Shown here piece by piece: positions 52,090-60,439 of a stretch of DNA of 64,000 nt. Both the position numbers and the translations under genes were made by a program. The notes beneath the pieces are model-generated. The model had not been told where the DNA came from and ran no database searches. It saw only the letters and a list, made by a program, of their open reading frames with translations. The DNA is taken from the NCBI GenBank assembly GCA_934351835.1, contig CAKRJP010000010.1:1-64000 (forward strand), read 5' to 3'. Source of the DNA: an uncultured Lachnospiraceae bacterium (lineage in GTDB: Bacteria > Bacillota > Clostridia > Lachnospirales > Lachnospiraceae). How positions within the stretch are numbered: the first letter of the stretch is position 1; every line of letters starts with the position of its first letter.

Positions 52090-52491
52090 CTATACCGGAA
52101 TCTCCAAATGGATATCTTTTCCTTCCTTGATATCAATCTTAAGAACTCCGCCTACAGCTCTTACAGTCATATTTGTTGCTGCAGGTGCTTCAGAAGCCGC
52201 TTCTTCCGGCTCAGAAGTCTCTTCTACTTCCTCTGTCACTTCTTTGATGCCATCTACTACTTCCGCTGTCAGCGGGCAAAGAGAATCACAAGTCTTAGTT
52301 AATTTTGCTCCAAGTACCTGCTCGATTGTAAGGCATCCGTCAAGATTTAATAATCCTGAATCAACTAACTCATCAAAGATTGCCGGATCCTCTAAGTTTG
52401 CCGGCTCGATTGTAATACCGCCTTCGGCTCTGCAACATAATACTGCCGGGTCTTTTGCATGTGCTTTCGCTGTTTCTGCTGTGATTGACAT
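52090..52491 (-). CDS. stand-alone copy of the PrdA N-terminal domain
   Basis: 133 residues that match PrdA residues 1-137 nearly throughout: MSITAETAKAHAKDPAVLCC, DPAIFDELVDSGLLNL, LTIEQVLGAKLTKTCDSLCP, an acidic linker, then GGVLKIDIKEGKDIHLEIPV. It stops cleanly at the end of the domain with its own TAG, and has its own AGGAGG, so it looks like a real gene from a partial tandem duplication and not debris. The conserved cysteines (CC, CDSLC) are kept. It lies between prdC and prdA; a scaffold or redox link between them is a guess. Confidence 0.88.
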   Translation of the reverse strand: MSITAETAKAHAKDPAVLCCRAEGGITIEPANLEDPAIFDELVDSGLLNLDGCLTIEQVLGAKLTKTCDSLCPLTAEVVDGIKEVTEEVEETSEPEEAASEAPAATNMTVRAVGGVLKIDIKEGKDIHLEIPV

Positions 52492-52522
52492 GATCAATTC
52501 CTCCTCATTTGATTAAAATAAA

Positions 52523-53938
52523 TTAAAAATCAATATCCTGGCTTACCTCTTTGGAAACTTTTAATGTTCTGTAAAGAGGATGTCCAATGGTTCTCATCAC
52601 GTGATCCGTCTGATGGAATACTTTCAGTCCCATCTTTGGTCCGGATGCCATAACCGTATTTGAACAGTCAGAACAGTTACCAATTAAAATATATTCACAT
52701 TTGTCTTTCTTGAACTGCATGTTGTTCTTAACCTGTCCAGGACAGTTACCCGGTCTCAAGCACTTGAGCGGTGCTCCAGGTTTATTCTCGATTGCCTGTT
52801 TACATCTGCAGACAGATACAACTTTCGAATTCATCTTTTCTGCGATCTCACGCATACGTGCTTCGCTTCCGCCACAGGCACAGACAAGAATACCCATGGT
52901 CGCTCCGTGAAGATCCGGGAATTCAATCGTTACAAGGATTGATCCTGTCGTCTTTGTTGTAGGAGCATCTAATGTAGTAGATTTTCCTGTGAAAGCTCCT
53001 CCCATGATGATCTCGCCGTATTTACCATTGATTCCGCCGGCTTTCTCAATCATCTCTTCAACGCTCACTCCTACCGGTACATCAAAGAATACATGAGCTT
53101 CATTTCCACCGTTTAACTGTCCTCGAACAGTCATATTCTTGCTGATGCAAGGTTTCTTCTCGTCAACAGCCTCAGCAATCTTGCATGTTGTCTCTACATT
53201 GATAACAACAGATTTTGCTGCTGATGGAAGCTGTGTCGTTGTAAGCAGTACACCAAGGCATTCTCTTACGACTGCACGTTCTTCTCCCATCGGATAGATA
53301 TCTGCCATCAGATGCATTGTGATATCCGGCTCATTTTCCAAAGCTTTCTGTAATACCTTGATTGCTTTGTGATGTTTCTTCTTAATAGCAATGATAGATT
53401 TCTTCGCATGAGTGATCTCCATAGCATATTTGATACCACGGATCAGCTTATCGCTCTGTTCTTCAATCTGTCTTGTATTATGTTCAAGTCCCGGTTCGCA
53501 CTCTGCTGCGTTCACAAGGATGTATCCGCAGTCCAGTTTAAAATCAGCAGGAAGTTCAGGATTAATCTCTGGATCAAGTTCTCCCATCGGAGTCTCATCT
53601 AAATTAATGTTGAGTTTTACTCCTGTCGGGAATCCGGCGCCTCCCATACCTACGATTCCGGCAGCCTTTACCAAATCCAATTTTGATGATTCTTCTGTAA
53701 TACCTTCTACAGATTCCGTAATCGGAATGAATTTATCCGGCTGCTCAGCTGCTGGCTCGATGATGATTCGATCATCTGTAATCTCTGTTACTTTTCCGTA
53801 CACACTTGCGAAGATGTTAGCTCCGAGTCCGGTCGGTTCAGCAATGAGAGTACCTTTTTTTACTTCGTCACCGACACTTACGATCGGCTTACATGGAGCA
53901 CCAACATGCTGATGTAATAAAATCTGTACATTTCCCAT
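52523..53938 (-). CDS. prdC: proline reductase-associated electron transfer protein PrdC
   Basis: 471 residues, related to RnfC/NuoF: a biotinyl-like N-terminus (HVGAPCKPIVSVGDEVKKGT), GIVGMGGAGFPTGVKLN, SLBB region (GKYGEIIMGGAFTGKSTTLD), and a Cys-rich C-terminal domain (GILVCACGGSEARM, VCRCKQAIE, CLRPGNCPGQ, IGNCSDCSNTVMASG). It should pass electrons to PrdA/PrdB. I recall that PrdC is a selenoprotein in some clostridia; here the frame is open and uses only Cys. First gene of the leftward prd run, with a LysR-like site 95 bp upstream. Confidence 0.92.
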   Translation of the reverse strand: MGNVQILLHQHVGAPCKPIVSVGDEVKKGTLIAEPTGLGANIFASVYGKVTEITDDRIIIEPAAEQPDKFIPITESVEGITEESSKLDLVKAAGIVGMGGAGFPTGVKLNINLDETPMGELDPEINPELPADFKLDCGYILVNAAECEPGLEHNTRQIEEQSDKLIRGIKYAMEITHAKKSIIAIKKKHHKAIKVLQKALENEPDITMHLMADIYPMGEERAVVRECLGVLLTTTQLPSAAKSVVINVETTCKIAEAVDEKKPCISKNMTVRGQLNGGNEAHVFFDVPVGVSVEEMIEKAGGINGKYGEIIMGGAFTGKSTTLDAPTTKTTGSILVTIEFPDLHGATMGILVCACGGSEARMREIAEKMNSKVVSVCRCKQAIENKPGAPLKCLRPGNCPGQVKNNMQFKKDKCEYILIGNCSDCSNTVMASGPKMGLKVFHQTDHVMRTIGHPLYRTLKVSKEVSQDIDF

Positions 53939-53997
53939 GACACACTTCTCCTTTTTGTTTGCCTTTTATTAGATTATTTTTTCTAAGTTAAAACGAA

Positions 53998-54003
53998 TCT
54001 ATA
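53998..54003 (-). promoter_or_regulatory. candidate -10 box of prdC
   Basis: TATAGA, preceded by TGG (an extended -10), but with no good -35 box 17 bp upstream. That suggests a promoter that depends on an activator. The ATAG-N7-CTAT site lies about 30-45 bp further upstream. Confidence 0.4.
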
Positions 54004-54032
54004 CCAGACCGTTTACTTATCCTCATCATCTT

Positions 54033-54047
54033 ATAGGTATTATCTAT
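54033..54047. promoter_or_regulatory. LysR-type site 1 (prdC/tRNA-Sec)
   Basis: ATAGGTATTATCTAT: ATAG-N7-CTAT, a T-N11-A box. It lies between prdC and the tRNA-Sec gene. One of four related sites in the window. Confidence 0.6.
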
Positions 54048-54092
54048 AAGTTTGGACCGCTATTTTTTTAACAACGATATTCATTTTCTTTT

Positions 54093-54190
54093 TGGCGAGA
54101 GCATGTGGGAATCGAACCCACCCAGGACGCTCCTAACGCCCTACACTGGTTTTGAAGACCAGGAGGCACACCAGTCACCCAACTACTCCC
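54093..54190 (-). tRNA. selC: tRNA-Sec (selC, anticodon UCA)
   Basis: A 98-nt tRNA on the minus strand with encoded CCA (54093-54095). The acceptor GGGAGTAG pairs with the 3' arm over at least 7 bp (with G-U pairs), anticodon stem CTGGT/ACCAG holds loop CTTCAAA (anticodon TCA), the variable arm is long (AGGGCG...CGTCCT), and the T arm is GTGGG/CCCAC. Size and UCA anticodon mark it as selenocysteine tRNA. It reads the UGA codons in prdB and selD. Confidence 0.96.
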
Positions 54191-54210
54191 ATACTTCTGT
54201 TATCTCTATA

Positions 54211-54239
54211 ACAATATCATACTTTTTCAGATATTACAA
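54211..54239 (-). promoter_or_regulatory. promoter of tRNA-Sec
   Basis: TTGTAA (54234-54239), 17-bp spacer, TATTGT (54211-54216). The predicted start is about 14 nt before the mature tRNA end. Confidence 0.65.
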
Positions 54240-54398
54240 CCCTTATAATGTTCTTTTATGTTTTGGAAAAACGTTGACTTTTCAGTGGTTTTCGGCGATA
54301 ATGAATTTAACAAACTGAACCGAATACTAGAATCCGGTCTATTTGTTAATTAAATATCGGTGATTGAACGGTTTTTAAAGTAAATTTATGGATAATAT

Positions 54399-54413
54399 AT
54401 AGATATTGTCTAT
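54399..54413. promoter_or_regulatory. LysR-type site 2 (prdF)
   Basis: ATAGATATTGTCTAT, same ATAG-N7-CTAT form as site 1. It lies 39 bp before the prdF start, where it would overlap the -35 region of a promoter with -10 TATTAT (54423-54428). Confidence 0.6.
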
Positions 54414-54451
54414 AGAAAATCATATTATTATACTTCCAGGAGGAATAAACT

Positions 54452-55486
54452 ATGGAATTAAAAGCAAATGTTAACACCAGCCGTTTCGAGTATCAGTTAC
54501 AGGCGGTAGACGCACACACTGTCGGAGAATTCTGTCGTGTGATCATCGGAGGTTTCCCGGAGCCTGAAGGAAACACTATGATCGAGAAGAAGAAATGGAT
54601 GGAGACTCACTATGATCACCTTCGTACATCTCTGATGTTTGAACCAAGAGGACATCACGATATGTTTGGTGCATTTTTATGCGAGCCGGTAAACCCTGAG
54701 GCAGACTTCGGTGTATTATTTATGGATACAGGCGGATACCTGAACATGTGCGGTCACTGTACAATTGGTGCCGTAACGGTTGCACTTGAGGCTGGCTTAA
54801 AAGAATCTCACGAGGGCGAGAACGAAGTTGTATTGGAAGCACCAGCAGGGCTGATCCGTACAACAGCGCTGGTAAAAGACGGAAAAGTAGAGCATGTCAC
54901 CCTGACAAATGTTCCTGCTTTTGTATATAAGGAAAATATCAGCGTAACAATCGATGGAAAAGAGATTCCGCTTACTATCTCTTTTGGCGGAAGTTTCTTC
55001 GCACTGGTAGATTCTACGAAACTGGATATCGGAGAGATCTGTCCGAAAAATGTTGTTAAATATGAAGAATTAGGTATGAAGATCCTGGATGCTGTAAACA
55101 AAGAGCATCCTGTAAAGCATCCACTCCTTGACATTGATTCTGTTGACTTGGTTGAGTTCTACGGACCAACCCCGAACCCAGACAAAGCTACTATGCGTAA
55201 TGTCGTTATCTTCGGAGACGCTATGGCAGACCGTTCTCCTTGCGGAACCGGTACAAGTGCCAAACTTGCAACACTTCATCACTGGGGAGAGATCAAGGTT
55301 GGCGAAGAGTTCATTTACGAAAGTTTCATCGGAACTCTGTTCAAAGGTGTGATCAAAGAGACTACAAAAGTTGCAGACTTCGATGCTGTTATCCCACAGA
55401 TCACAGGAAGCGCTTACCTGACTGGAACTGCAACTTATCTGATCGACCCTACAGACCCATTGAAATATGGTTTTGAAGTAGGCTAG
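54452..55486 (+). CDS. prdF: proline racemase
   Basis: 344 residues of the proline racemase family, which interconverts L- and D-proline with two cysteines acting as acid and base. Both are here: Cys100 in LNMCGHCTIGAV and Cys264 in ADRSPCGTGTSAKL. AVDAHTVGEF and GGSFFALVD are also typical. It makes D-proline for PrdA/PrdB. AGGAGG lies 7 nt before the ATG. It diverges from the other prd genes and is followed by a TetR gene at 40 bp. Confidence 0.95.
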   Translation: MELKANVNTSRFEYQLQAVDAHTVGEFCRVIIGGFPEPEGNTMIEKKKWMETHYDHLRTSLMFEPRGHHDMFGAFLCEPVNPEADFGVLFMDTGGYLNMCGHCTIGAVTVALEAGLKESHEGENEVVLEAPAGLIRTTALVKDGKVEHVTLTNVPAFVYKENISVTIDGKEIPLTISFGGSFFALVDSTKLDIGEICPKNVVKYEELGMKILDAVNKEHPVKHPLLDIDSVDLVEFYGPTPNPDKATMRNVVIFGDAMADRSPCGTGTSAKLATLHHWGEIKVGEEFIYESFIGTLFKGVIKETTKVADFDAVIPQITGSAYLTGTATYLIDPTDPLKYGFEVG

Positions 55487-55526
55487 ATTAAAAACTATCA
55501 ATTTTATATAGAAGGGATGTATTTAT

Positions 55527-56114
55527 ATGCCACGCAAACGCCAGACTACCAAACAACGTATCGTAAAGGCCGCATGGAATCTTTTCTATAAAAAAGGTTA
55601 TGACGGTACAACCGTAGAGGACATTATTGCTGCTTCAAAGACATCAAAAGGTACTTTTTATCACTATTTCAAAGGAAAAGAAGCTTTGTTAAATTCTCTT
55701 TCAGATCTTTTTGATGAGAAATACGAAGACCTGATTTCTGAGATAGATCCGAAAATGTCCGCCTACGATAAGCTTTTGTATCTCAATCGCGAGCTTTTTT
55801 ATATGATTGAGACCAGCGTCGATATCAAGCTTCTGGCTTCGCTGTATTCGTCACAGCTTATTACCAAAGACCACAAGTCTTTATCCGACAGTGGACGTTT
55901 TTACTTTAAATTATTAAATGAGATCTTATCAGATGGACTGGAATCCGGTGAATTTAAAAGCACCAGCACTTCTAGAGAACTTATGAGAATCTACGCCATG
56001 TTTGAGCGTGCTATGTTATACGACTGGGCATTGTTTGATGGCTCTTATTCTCTTACAGAATATAGTTCCAGATTACTCCCACATATACTGGATACTTTTG
56101 TAAACGGTGTATAG
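55527..56114 (+). CDS. TetR/AcrR-family transcriptional regulator
   Basis: 195 residues; N-terminal HTH RIVKAAWNLFYKKGYDGTTV, then EDIIAASKTSKGTFYHYFKG. The C-terminal ligand domain is unassigned. It lies 40 bp after prdF and likely shares its transcript, so a role in proline-related control is possible. I see no direct evidence of its target. A terminator follows. Confidence 0.88.
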   Translation: MPRKRQTTKQRIVKAAWNLFYKKGYDGTTVEDIIAASKTSKGTFYHYFKGKEALLNSLSDLFDEKYEDLISEIDPKMSAYDKLLYLNRELFYMIETSVDIKLLASLYSSQLITKDHKSLSDSGRFYFKLLNEILSDGLESGEFKSTSTSRELMRIYAMFERAMLYDWALFDGSYSLTEYSSRLLPHILDTFVNGV

Positions 56115-56137
56115 ACTCATAAAAATAATATCAAAGA

Positions 56138-56175
56138 GGTGATGCTCACGATTCTTTCGCAAGCATCACCTTTTA
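56138..56175 (+). terminator. terminator after the TetR gene
   Basis: GGTGATGCT (56138-56146) and AGCATCACC (56162-56170) form the stem, followed by TTTTATTTTC. It separates the plus-strand prdF-TetR unit from the end of the sel operon. Confidence 0.8.
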
Positions 56176-56208
56176 TTTTCTACATATGATAGCATTTCCT
56201 GTTTTTAC

Positions 56209-56445
56209 CTAGAGCATACATTCATATATATCTTCTTCTGTTACACCGGCACTTCCAAGAACGGTCAGTATCTGTTCTCTATCCGAAAGTTCTGCACACC
56301 AGGCCAACCCACAGCCTGCAGATATCTCTGTAGGTAACGGAATCAGCCTTCCCGGAACCCCCTGCTTTTCACATTCTTTTTCCATCGCCATCGCTTCGGA
56401 CGTCGTGTGAAATGCCACAACCAATTTTAAAGTCTTTTTTCGCAT
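56209..56445 (-). CDS. DUF3343 protein (putative selenium/sulfur carrier)
   Basis: 78 residues. LVVAFHTTSEAMAMEKECEK and VPGRLIPLPTEISAGCGLAW are typical of DUF3343 (also called Se/S carrier-like). The CGLAWC motif holds two cysteines that could carry sulfur or selenium. It is the last gene of the sel operon, 3 bp from the desulfurase-like gene, which suggests that the two act together. Function not established. Confidence 0.85.
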   Translation of the reverse strand: MRKKTLKLVVAFHTTSEAMAMEKECEKQGVPGRLIPLPTEISAGCGLAWCAELSDREQILTVLGSAGVTEEDIYECML

Positions 56446-56448
56446 CCT

Positions 56449-57591
56449 CTATTCTTCCTCCTGAGCGAGCTCGTAAACAGCCCGAATTGCCGCATCAATT
56501 TCTTCTTCGGTATTATAATGCGAGAAACTAAATCTGACCGCTCCCTGTTTCACCGTTCCAAATGCCTCATGCAAAAGCGGTGCACAGTGCCCGCCCGGTC
56601 TCGTGGATATCTCATAATCCATTAGAAGTGCATCGCTCACTTCTCCTGAATCATAATCTCCAATATTGAAAGTTACAATCGGACATCTTTCCTTCTGTTC
56701 AAAGTCTCCATAAAATGTAAGCCCCTGTATATCTTTGATTCCGTCATAGAACCTCCGCATCAGCATCTGTTCTTTTTCCCGAATCGTCTCAATTCCTGTC
56801 TTTTCCAGATATTCTACGCCTGCCAGCAATCCAGCTATCCCATGTCCGTTTAAAGTTCCTGCTTCCAAACGCACCGGCATCTCCTTCGGCTGCGTTTTAC
56901 TGAAAGTCTGCACTCCGGTTCCACCTGCTTTAAACGGACGGATTTCCACGCCTTCGCTTACATACATACCTCCGGTTCCCTGAGGGCCCAACATTCCCTT
57001 ATGTCCGGTAAAACACAGAACATCAATCTGCATTTTTTTCACATCAATCGGAAATACTCCCACTGTCTGCGATGCATCTGCCACAAACAACAATCCATGT
57101 CGATGCGCCAGTTTACCGATCGGCTCTAACGGAATATAATTACCCGTCAGATTAGAGCCGTTGGTGCACACGATCATGCGGGTATTTTCTCTGATGGCAG
57201 TTTCCATATCTCTAAGATCTATATTCCCTTTTTCATCGCAGTTTATCACAGTCAATTCTACGCCACTCTCCTGAAGCTGATACAGTGGACGCAGTACAGA
57301 ATTATGTTCCAAAACCGTAGTAACTACATGATCCCCCGGATTCAAAAGCCCTTTCAGGGCAATATTCAGACTCTCTGTAGAATTATTGGTAAATACAAGT
57401 CTTGACGGCTGGTCTCCTCCAAAGAAATGACACAACTTTTCTCTCGCCGCATAAATCATTCTTGCTGCTCCAAGAGCCGCTTCATTTGCACCTCTTCCTG
57501 CATTTCCCATGGACGTCATTGCCTGTACAACCGCATCTATGACTTCCTGCGGCTTCTTTAATGTCGTTGCCGCGTTATCCATATATATCAT
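56449..57591 (-). CDS. class V aminotransferase / cysteine desulfurase-like enzyme
   Basis: 380 residues of the NifS/Csd fold. The PLP lysine is in FTGHKGMLGPQGTGG, substrate-binding residues in VFTNNSTESLNIAL, and the catalytic cysteine is probably in RPGGHCAPLLHE. It would take sulfur from cysteine or selenium from selenocysteine. Its place between the LysR gene and DUF3343, in an operon with selD, selA and selB, suggests delivery of selenium. It overlaps the LysR stop by 4 bp. Confidence 0.88.
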   Translation of the reverse strand: MIYMDNAATTLKKPQEVIDAVVQAMTSMGNAGRGANEAALGAARMIYAAREKLCHFFGGDQPSRLVFTNNSTESLNIALKGLLNPGDHVVTTVLEHNSVLRPLYQLQESGVELTVINCDEKGNIDLRDMETAIRENTRMIVCTNGSNLTGNYIPLEPIGKLAHRHGLLFVADASQTVGVFPIDVKKMQIDVLCFTGHKGMLGPQGTGGMYVSEGVEIRPFKAGGTGVQTFSKTQPKEMPVRLEAGTLNGHGIAGLLAGVEYLEKTGIETIREKEQMLMRRFYDGIKDIQGLTFYGDFEQKERCPIVTFNIGDYDSGEVSDALLMDYEISTRPGGHCAPLLHEAFGTVKQGAVRFSFSHYNTEEEIDAAIRAVYELAQEEE

Positions 57592-58517
57592 GACTGCCTC
57601 TTTTCTCCAAATGTAGTACTTTCTACTATCTTAATAAATTTTTTTGCCACTCTTGATAATTGATAGTTCTTATTATATACCAGATTAATATCGCGACCTT
57701 CATCAGCTCCCGGTATCGGAAATGCCAGAAGTTTTCCTGTATGGACTTCTTCCTCCGACGCCAGTTTCGAAAGTACCGAAATTCCAAGCCCCTGAGAAAC
57801 AGACCTCTTGATTGTCTCCTGATTCGCCACACTCGCAATAACATCTAACTTTTCCGGATTGATTCCAATATGCTTCAGCTGCTTTTCCATCTCTTTTCTG
57901 GTGCCGGATCCTTCCTCACGAAGTATAAAATGTTCTTTCAGAAGCCACGACAAATCCTTGGAAGCACTTTCCACAATCTTCTGATATTTTTCCGTATTCG
58001 GCATGATAATTGCCAGTTCATCCTTATAAAACGGGATATAATGACAATGTTTCTTCTCCAGAACAGTTCCTGTAAATCCCACATCCACTTTGTGGTCTAC
58101 GATCATATTGACCACACCGGCGCTATCTGATTCCACCAGTTTAAACTGCTCCCCCGGACATCTCTCCGTAAACTGGGCCAGAATATTCGGAAGGAGATAT
58201 TGTGCCGGAATTGTAGATGCTGCGATTGTTATACACCCCTTCTCTTCCGTAGAATGTTCACATCTGTCACTGAATATGTTCTCTATCTCATGTTCTAATT
58301 CCACAATCTGCTTTGCATAATTATATAACAATTTCCCGTCATCAGAAAGATTGACTTCTTTTGTATTTCTGACAAATAATCTTACATCAAATTCTTTTTC
58401 CAGTGACGTAATATGTGCACTGATCGTCGGCTGTGTAAGGAATAACTCTTTTGCCGCTTTGGAAAAACTATTCTCCTCCGCCACCTTCACAAACGCCTCT
58501 AACTGTTTCAAATTCAT
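57588..58517 (-). CDS. LysR-family transcriptional regulator of the selenium operon
   Basis: 309 residues. N-terminal HTH (NLKQLEAFVKVAEENSFSKA, AAKELFLTQPTISAHITSLE) and a two-lobe effector domain (GCITIAASTIPAQYLLPNIL). It lies inside the sel operon, overlapping the selB stop and the next gene's start. LysR proteins typically bind T-N11-A boxes; four such sites lie near sel and prd genes, so this is the leading candidate regulator. The effector is unknown. From memory, a LysR subgroup tied to selenium metabolism is known in clostridia. Confidence 0.9.
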   Translation of the reverse strand: MNLKQLEAFVKVAEENSFSKAAKELFLTQPTISAHITSLEKEFDVRLFVRNTKEVNLSDDGKLLYNYAKQIVELEHEIENIFSDRCEHSTEEKGCITIAASTIPAQYLLPNILAQFTERCPGEQFKLVESDSAGVVNMIVDHKVDVGFTGTVLEKKHCHYIPFYKDELAIIMPNTEKYQKIVESASKDLSWLLKEHFILREEGSGTRKEMEKQLKHIGINPEKLDVIASVANQETIKRSVSQGLGISVLSKLASEEEVHTGKLLAFPIPGADEGRDINLVYNKNYQLSRVAKKFIKIVESTTFGEKRQS

Positions 58518-60430
58518 TAATACGCCACCCTTTCACTCTCTGCCCCGGTCTTCTTTGTCACTTTTATGCTGTCCATATATTCCAAAATCGGTTTCGCACT
58601 TTTTCTGCTGGTACCAAACATATCACGAACCTGTGCGATCGTAATGACCGGATCTTCCTTTAAATGTCCTTTAATCTTTTCTTTTGCCTCTTCCATATAT
58701 TCCATAAGAGTATACATCTCATCAGAAACTTTGACCGCCTGCTTTTCTTCTAACAGGATATTTAAAATATCATCAGCCACATCATCAGATACCGACGGAT
58801 GTTCAATCTCCGAATAGCGGACAAAATCAAATCCCGCCTTTTTCCAGGCTTTTAAGAAACCTGCGGAAATTTTTTCATAAATATCATCTTTTCTAACTTC
58901 ATAATCTGGAGTACATAAAAATTCATCCACACGTTTTACTACGTTCTGCGAAATATAATAGTCTATAATTTTGTCAAAGACTGCCGGTTTAACCTTCTTA
59001 AAAAAAGCCATCTGCACTTCCGCCTTTTTCATTCCGTAGCGATACGGATGATCAGCTTCGTATTTTTCCAAAGTCTTCAAAACTTCTCTTAATCGTTTTC
59101 GGCTCTCATCCGCATGCCACAGATAAGTGTCCTTTCGCAGTGCAAACTCAAGAATTGCCCCTTCTTCTTCCAACGTTTCTGACGCTTCCTGTATTTCTTC
59201 CACGGAAAGTGCTGTTAGTTTCGCCAACTCTGATATTGTGATCAGCGTATCTCCATGCTCTTTTACATGCATCTCTACAATATCAGTAACACTTCCGGAT
59301 TCTTTACGCTTTAATTCTTCGATCACATCTTCCCGGAATCTTCGCTTGATCTTCGGATTCGGCTCTAATACCACACCTCCGCCGATAGTCTCCATCGGAG
59401 AGTAAAATCTGACAACAAAACGGTCACCTCTGCGAACTGCAATTTTTTCTTCCAGTCTCAACTGTACAAATCCACTCTCCCCCGGTCCAAGTTCTTCTTT
59501 ATCTAAAAGTACCGCACGACACAGGATTTCACTGGTTCCTGTAAAAAAATGTAGTCTCGCATGATTGGTCAGCACACGCATAGAAGACTCTAACATCTCC
59601 AGCTTTACATCCAAAAGATCGGTATCTTTCATACTGTTGACCGGCGCCAGTACACAACCACGTTTTACTTCACTTTTCTTTACATTCGACAGATTAATTG
59701 CCACTCGCTGTCCCGCCAGACATTCTTTCCGGTCTTCTCCATGAACCTGAATACTTCTGATCTTGCATTCTTTTCCGATCGGATACATCTCCAATATGTC
59801 TTCTTTAGAAATAGTTCCGGACACCAGTGTTCCTGTTACAATGGTTCCAAATCCTGACAATGTAAATACACGATCAATCGGAAGTCTCGGAATTGTATTA
59901 ATATCCTTTTCTTCCACTTCATCTCTCGTCATGTTATCAATCACACGAATCAGATCCGGAATTCCTTCCCCCGTTGCTGCAGACACTTTAACAAGTGGTG
60001 CCTGCTCCATAAACGAACCTTCCAGTTCTTCCCGTATTTCTTCTTCTACCAGTTCCATCCAGTCTTCATCAACAAGATCACATTTATTTAATACAATAAT
60101 ACTCTTTTTAATCCCCAGCAGACTTAAGATATCCAGATGCTCTCTCGTCTGTGGCATGATACCCTCATCCGCTGCGATCACTAAAAGTACCATGTCCATA
60201 CCTACAACACCGGCTACCATGTTGTTGATGAATTTTTCATGCCCCGGCACATCTACGATGCCGGCTCTTCCACCGCCCGGAAGGTCAAAATAGGTAAACC
60301 CAAGATCAATCGTAATTCCACGGCGCTGTTCTTCTTCCAGCCGGTCAGTATTTCTTCCGGTCAGAGCTTTGATCAGAGTCGTCTTCCCGTGATCAATGTG
60401 GCCCGCTGTTCCTATAATCACATGTTTCAT
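58517..60430 (-). CDS. selB: selenocysteine-specific elongation factor SelB
   Basis: 637 residues. The GTPase domain has GTAGHIDHGKTTLIKALTG, RRGITIDLGFTYFDL, DVPGHEKFINNMVAG and LNKCDLVD. Domains II-III follow, and the C-terminal ~250 residues hold the winged-helix repeats that bind SECIS RNA (near MKKAEVQMAFFKKVKPAVFD and ITIAQVRDMFGTSRKSAKPI). It brings Sec-tRNA to UGA codons in prdB and selD. GGAG precedes the ATG. It begins 9 bp after selA. Confidence 0.96.
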   Translation of the reverse strand: MKHVIIGTAGHIDHGKTTLIKALTGRNTDRLEEEQRRGITIDLGFTYFDLPGGGRAGIVDVPGHEKFINNMVAGVVGMDMVLLVIAADEGIMPQTREHLDILSLLGIKKSIIVLNKCDLVDEDWMELVEEEIREELEGSFMEQAPLVKVSAATGEGIPDLIRVIDNMTRDEVEEKDINTIPRLPIDRVFTLSGFGTIVTGTLVSGTISKEDILEMYPIGKECKIRSIQVHGEDRKECLAGQRVAINLSNVKKSEVKRGCVLAPVNSMKDTDLLDVKLEMLESSMRVLTNHARLHFFTGTSEILCRAVLLDKEELGPGESGFVQLRLEEKIAVRRGDRFVVRFYSPMETIGGGVVLEPNPKIKRRFREDVIEELKRKESGSVTDIVEMHVKEHGDTLITISELAKLTALSVEEIQEASETLEEEGAILEFALRKDTYLWHADESRKRLREVLKTLEKYEADHPYRYGMKKAEVQMAFFKKVKPAVFDKIIDYYISQNVVKRVDEFLCTPDYEVRKDDIYEKISAGFLKAWKKAGFDFVRYSEIEHPSVSDDVADDILNILLEEKQAVKVSDEMYTLMEYMEEAKEKIKGHLKEDPVITIAQVRDMFGTSRKSAKPILEYMDSIKVTKKTGAESERVAY

Positions 60431-60439
60431 ACTATTCTC

